NCBI GenBank assembly: GCA_937988735.1
Contig: CALKHQ010000058.1
Location: forward strand, 1 to 23,417
Origin: an uncultured Alphaproteobacteria bacterium
Lineage (GTDB): Bacteria; Pseudomonadota; Alphaproteobacteria; CALKHQ01
DNA: 23,417 nt
Direction of reading: 5' to 3'
The notes below the pieces were generated by a model that saw only the letters and a program-made list of their open reading frames with translations, searched no databases and was not told the origin of the DNA. How positions within the stretch are numbered: position 1 is the stretch's first letter; each line of letters opens with the position of its first letter. Shown one piece after another: positions 21,226-23,417 of this stretch. The position numbers were made by a program, and so were the translations under genes.

Positions 21226-23417
21226 AGGAACGCGCGCACCGCCTCGATCGCCTCGACCAGACCGACCCGCTCGACGGGGACGCCGGGCGGAAAGGCGGTG
21301 AGCAGGCGGGACGGGGTGCGGGGATCGAGGAGGACGAAGACGCCGCGGTCGTCGGCGCGGCGGACCAGGCGGCCGAAGGCCTGCTTGAGCCTGAGCCGGG
21401 TGGCGATGTCGTCGAAGTCGCGGCGATCGCCGCCGGCGGCCTCGTAGGCCTCGCGGCGCACCCGGTGCAGGATCGACGGCCGCGGCCATGGCACGCGGTC
21501 GAACACGACGAGGCGGAGCGAGCGGCCGGGCACATCCACCCCGTCGCGGACCGCATCGGTGCCGAGCAGGCAGGCGTCGGTCTCGGCACGGAACATGTCC
21601 ACCAGCGTCGCCGGGTCCATCGGGTCCACATGCTGGGCGTAGAGCGGCAGCCCCGCCTCCGCCAGCGGGCCGGCGATGCGGACGTGCACGGCGCGCAGCC
21701 GGCTGATGGCGGTGAACAGGCCCAGCGCCCCGCCGCCGGCGGCGAGGAACAGGGTGCGGTAGGCGGCAGCGACCTGGTCGGCGCCGCTGCGGCTGACGTC
21801 GGTGACGATGAACACGCGGGTCTGCGCCGGATAGTCGAAGGGTGACGATACCTGCGCCCGGATCGCCGCGGTCGGGAGGTGAATGGCGCCGGTCCGCGCC
21901 TCCGCCGCCGCCCAGTCGGCGGCGAGGTCGCCGGAGCCGTCGGTCAGCGTCGCCGAGGTCACCACCGCGCCATGGGCAGGGGCCAGCACATGCTGGGCGA
22001 GCGGAATGGTCGGGTCGATCCAGTGGCGGCGGGCGCCGAGATCGACGTCGCGGCCGTCGATCCGCTCCACCGTCAGCCAGTCCACGAACTGCGGCGGCGG
22101 GGCGCCGTCGATCGACTGCAGCAGGCCGCGCCAGCCGGGGATGGTGACGTCGGCGCGACGGGAAAGCGCGCGCACCGCCGCCTCCAGCCGGTTGCGGGTG
22201 CTGCTGTCCAGGCTGTCCGCCTCCTCGTCCAGCCGGTGGTGGAAGCGCGCCGCCAGCTGCTTCAGCGGGCGGGCGATCTGTTCCAGCGCGCGGTCGAGGA
22301 CAGCCGCCGCCTCCGCCATCGCCGGCGAGACCGGCCGCAGGTCGCATTCCAGGCTGTAGGGGCCGTCGTCGACGGCGCGCGCATAGACCTGCTCGCGGAC
22401 GCAGGCGAGGAACTGTTCGGCGGGGCCGTCGGGCGCACGGTCGCGCAGGCGGTGCTGCCATCCCTCCCCGGGCAGCGCCAGCGCCGCCGCCATCGCCTCC
22501 TGCAGCGCCGCGTCCGCTTCCGGGTCGTCCACGGTGAGCTCGCCGTAGCGGTTGAGCAGCCCGCGCATCCGCCCCCGGGTGCGCGCGGTGTCGCCGCCGC
22601 GCAGCCACCGCCGGAGCTCCGCCGTCTCCTGGCCGGAGAGATAGGCGGCGAACACGCTGTCGGCGGCGTCGTAGAGGTGGTGGCCCTCGTCGAACACCAG
22701 ACGCGTCGGCAGCCGGCGGTCGTCGATGCCGCCCAGCGCCGCCTGCGCCAGCACCAGCGCGTGGTTGGCGATCACCAGGTCGGCCCTGCGCGCCTTGCGC
22801 ACCGAGCGCTCGATGAAGCAGCGGCCGTAGTGCGGGCAGGCCGAATAGATGCACTCGCCGCGCCGGTCGGCGAGACCAAGGATGCGGCCGCGCCCGACCA
22901 GCGCCGGCAGCCAGCCGGGCAGGTCGCCGCCGACCATGTCGCCGTCCTGGGTCGCCGCCGCCCAGCGCGCCATCAGGCCGAGCGGAATGGCGTTCGCCGG
23001 ATTGGCGGCGACGCTCGCCACCGCCTCCTCGAAGGACAGCAGGCAGAGGTAGTTCTCGCGCCCCTTGCGGGTGACCACCCGCGCCGCCCGCTCGCGCTCG
23101 TCGGGATGGAGGCGCACCAGCTCCTGCCCGATCTGCCGCTGCAGGTTGCGGGTGAAGGTGCTGATCCACACCGGGGCCCCGTTCTTCTCCGCCCACAGGC
23201 TCGCCGGCGCGACATAGCCCAGCGTCTTGCCGGTGCCGGTCCCCGCCTCGGCGATGACCACGGTGGCGCCGCCCTCCTCGTGGCGCGGCTGGAAGGCGGC
23301 GCTGACGGCCGAGGCATAGGCCGCCTCCTGCGGCCGCGGCTCCGCCTGCCCGTCCAGCAGCTCCGCCAGCCCCCGGCGCGCCTCGTCGGGTGAAACGCCG
23401 TCGTCGCCGGGCGGGTC
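21219..23417 (-). CDS. DinG/YoaA-type Fe-S superfamily 2 helicase, 5' end outside window
   Basis: ATP-dependent 5'-3' DNA helicase of the XPD/DinG group, acting in DNA repair or removal of R-loops and unusual structures. At least 733 codons are present; the frame is open to base 23417, so the start lies beyond. Order of motifs from the N-terminal side: Q-motif region EPRPQEAAY, Walker A EAGTGTGKT (about 23225-23254), a first Fe-S Cys in NYLC (near 23047), three more in CIYSACPHYGRC (about 22820-22855), DEGHH as the DEAH box (22677-22691), a long spacer with the Arch-type domain, and motif VI QAFGRLVRR near the C-terminus. The four Cys match the 4Fe-4S cluster of this group. The gene converges with the persulfide dioxygenase gene. 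DinG versus YoaA cannot be separated here. Confidence 0.92.
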   Translation of the reverse strand, partial: DPPGDDGVSPDEARRGLAELLDGQAEPRPQEAAYASAVSAAFQPRHEEGGATVVIAEAGTGTGKTLGYVAPASLWAEKNGAPVWISTFTRNLQRQIGQELVRLHPDERERAARVVTRKGRENYLCLLSFEEAVASVAANPANAIPLGLMARWAAATQDGDMVGGDLPGWLPALVGRGRILGLADRRGECIYSACPHYGRCFIERSVRKARRADLVIANHALVLAQAALGGIDDRRLPTRLVFDEGHHLYDAADSVFAAYLSGQETAELRRWLRGGDTARTRGRMRGLLNRYGELTVDDPEADAALQEAMAAALALPGEGWQHRLRDRAPDGPAEQFLACVREQVYARAVDDGPYSLECDLRPVSPAMAEAAAVLDRALEQIARPLKQLAARFHHRLDEEADSLDSSTRNRLEAAVRALSRRADVTIPGWRGLLQSIDGAPPPQFVDWLTVERIDGRDVDLGARRHWIDPTIPLAQHVLAPAHGAVVTSATLTDGSGDLAADWAAAEARTGAIHLPTAAIRAQVSSPFDYPAQTRVFIVTDVSRSGADQVAAAYRTLFLAAGGGALGLFTAISRLRAVHVRIAGPLAEAGLPLYAQHVDPMDPATLVDMFRAETDACLLGTDAVRDGVDVPGRSLRLVVFDRVPWPRPSILHRVRREAYEAAGGDRRDFDDIATRLRLKQAFGRLVRRADDRGVFVLLDPRTPSRLLTAFPPGVPVERVGLVEAIEAVRAFLA

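Noticed and set aside
20626..23196. An 856-codon minus-strand frame overlapping the helicase
   Set aside because: It is a shifted frame of the helicase gene; helicase motifs appear only in the other frame.

Overview
The window is very GC-rich, with G/C at nearly every third codon position, and its families suggest an alphaproteobacterium, perhaps a Rhodospirillales-type lineage. They include an Frc/Rbs-like sugar ABC cassette, a Tat-exported family 5 solute-binding protein, several Shine-Dalgarno sites of the GGGAGGA type, and a DinG-like helicase. The taxonomic call is an inference from gene content and composition; no rRNA or tRNA gene is present to test it. I see no phage, IS element, plasmid or CRISPR signature. 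The window reads as ordinary, densely packed chromosome with 22 genes on both strands and no gene-free stretch over 300 bases.

Layout. 1-2711: the end of a DUF454/YbaN membrane protein, then (minus) a small membrane-anchored protein built of tryptophan-marked 11-residue repeats, then (plus) xanthine-guanine phosphoribosyltransferase and an RlmI-like 23S rRNA methyltransferase. 2819-5806: a sugar ABC importer in the order ATPase, permease, binding protein, closed by the only textbook intrinsic terminator here (5833-5868). 5868-7685: two tandem paralogous EamA/DMT exporters (minus). 7888-8637: a class I glutamine amidotransferase-like protein that probably starts at TTG. 8864-10204: a TTC38-like TPR protein (minus), divergent from 10360-11712, a beta-lactamase-fold plus double-rhodanese protein with an unusual metal motif. 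11967-13511: a Tat-exported ABC solute-binding protein with no permease nearby.

13736-16817 holds two dienelactone hydrolase-family genes, one with a Tat-like leader and one fused to an NTF2/SnoaL-like domain. Between them lies a small protein with an HExxH site and a downstream Tyr/Glu arrangement like anthrax lethal factor and Pro-Pro endopeptidases. 16981-18357: an SDR protein lacking the catalytic tyrosine, overlapping trpF tail to tail. 18534-21175: a TrhA/hemolysin III membrane protein, a tightly coupled PEP mutase/isocitrate lyase-family enzyme, and a persulfide dioxygenase-rhodanese fusion whose iron ligands match the spacing of human ETHE1. 21219-23417: a DinG/YoaA-type Fe-S helicase that runs off the window.

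The genes mostly look like independent one- to three-gene units. Functional themes are sugar and peptide-type uptake, metabolite export, alpha/beta-hydrolase chemistry, and sulfane-sulfur handling (two metallo-beta-lactamase/rhodanese proteins about 10 kb apart). The points most worth a second look are the lethal-factor-like metalloprotease with palindromes in its leader, the Trp-repeat protein, the SDR without its tyrosine, the odd metal site of the first MBL-rhodanese, and the GC-rich hairpins without U tracts that sit in gene-end junctions.
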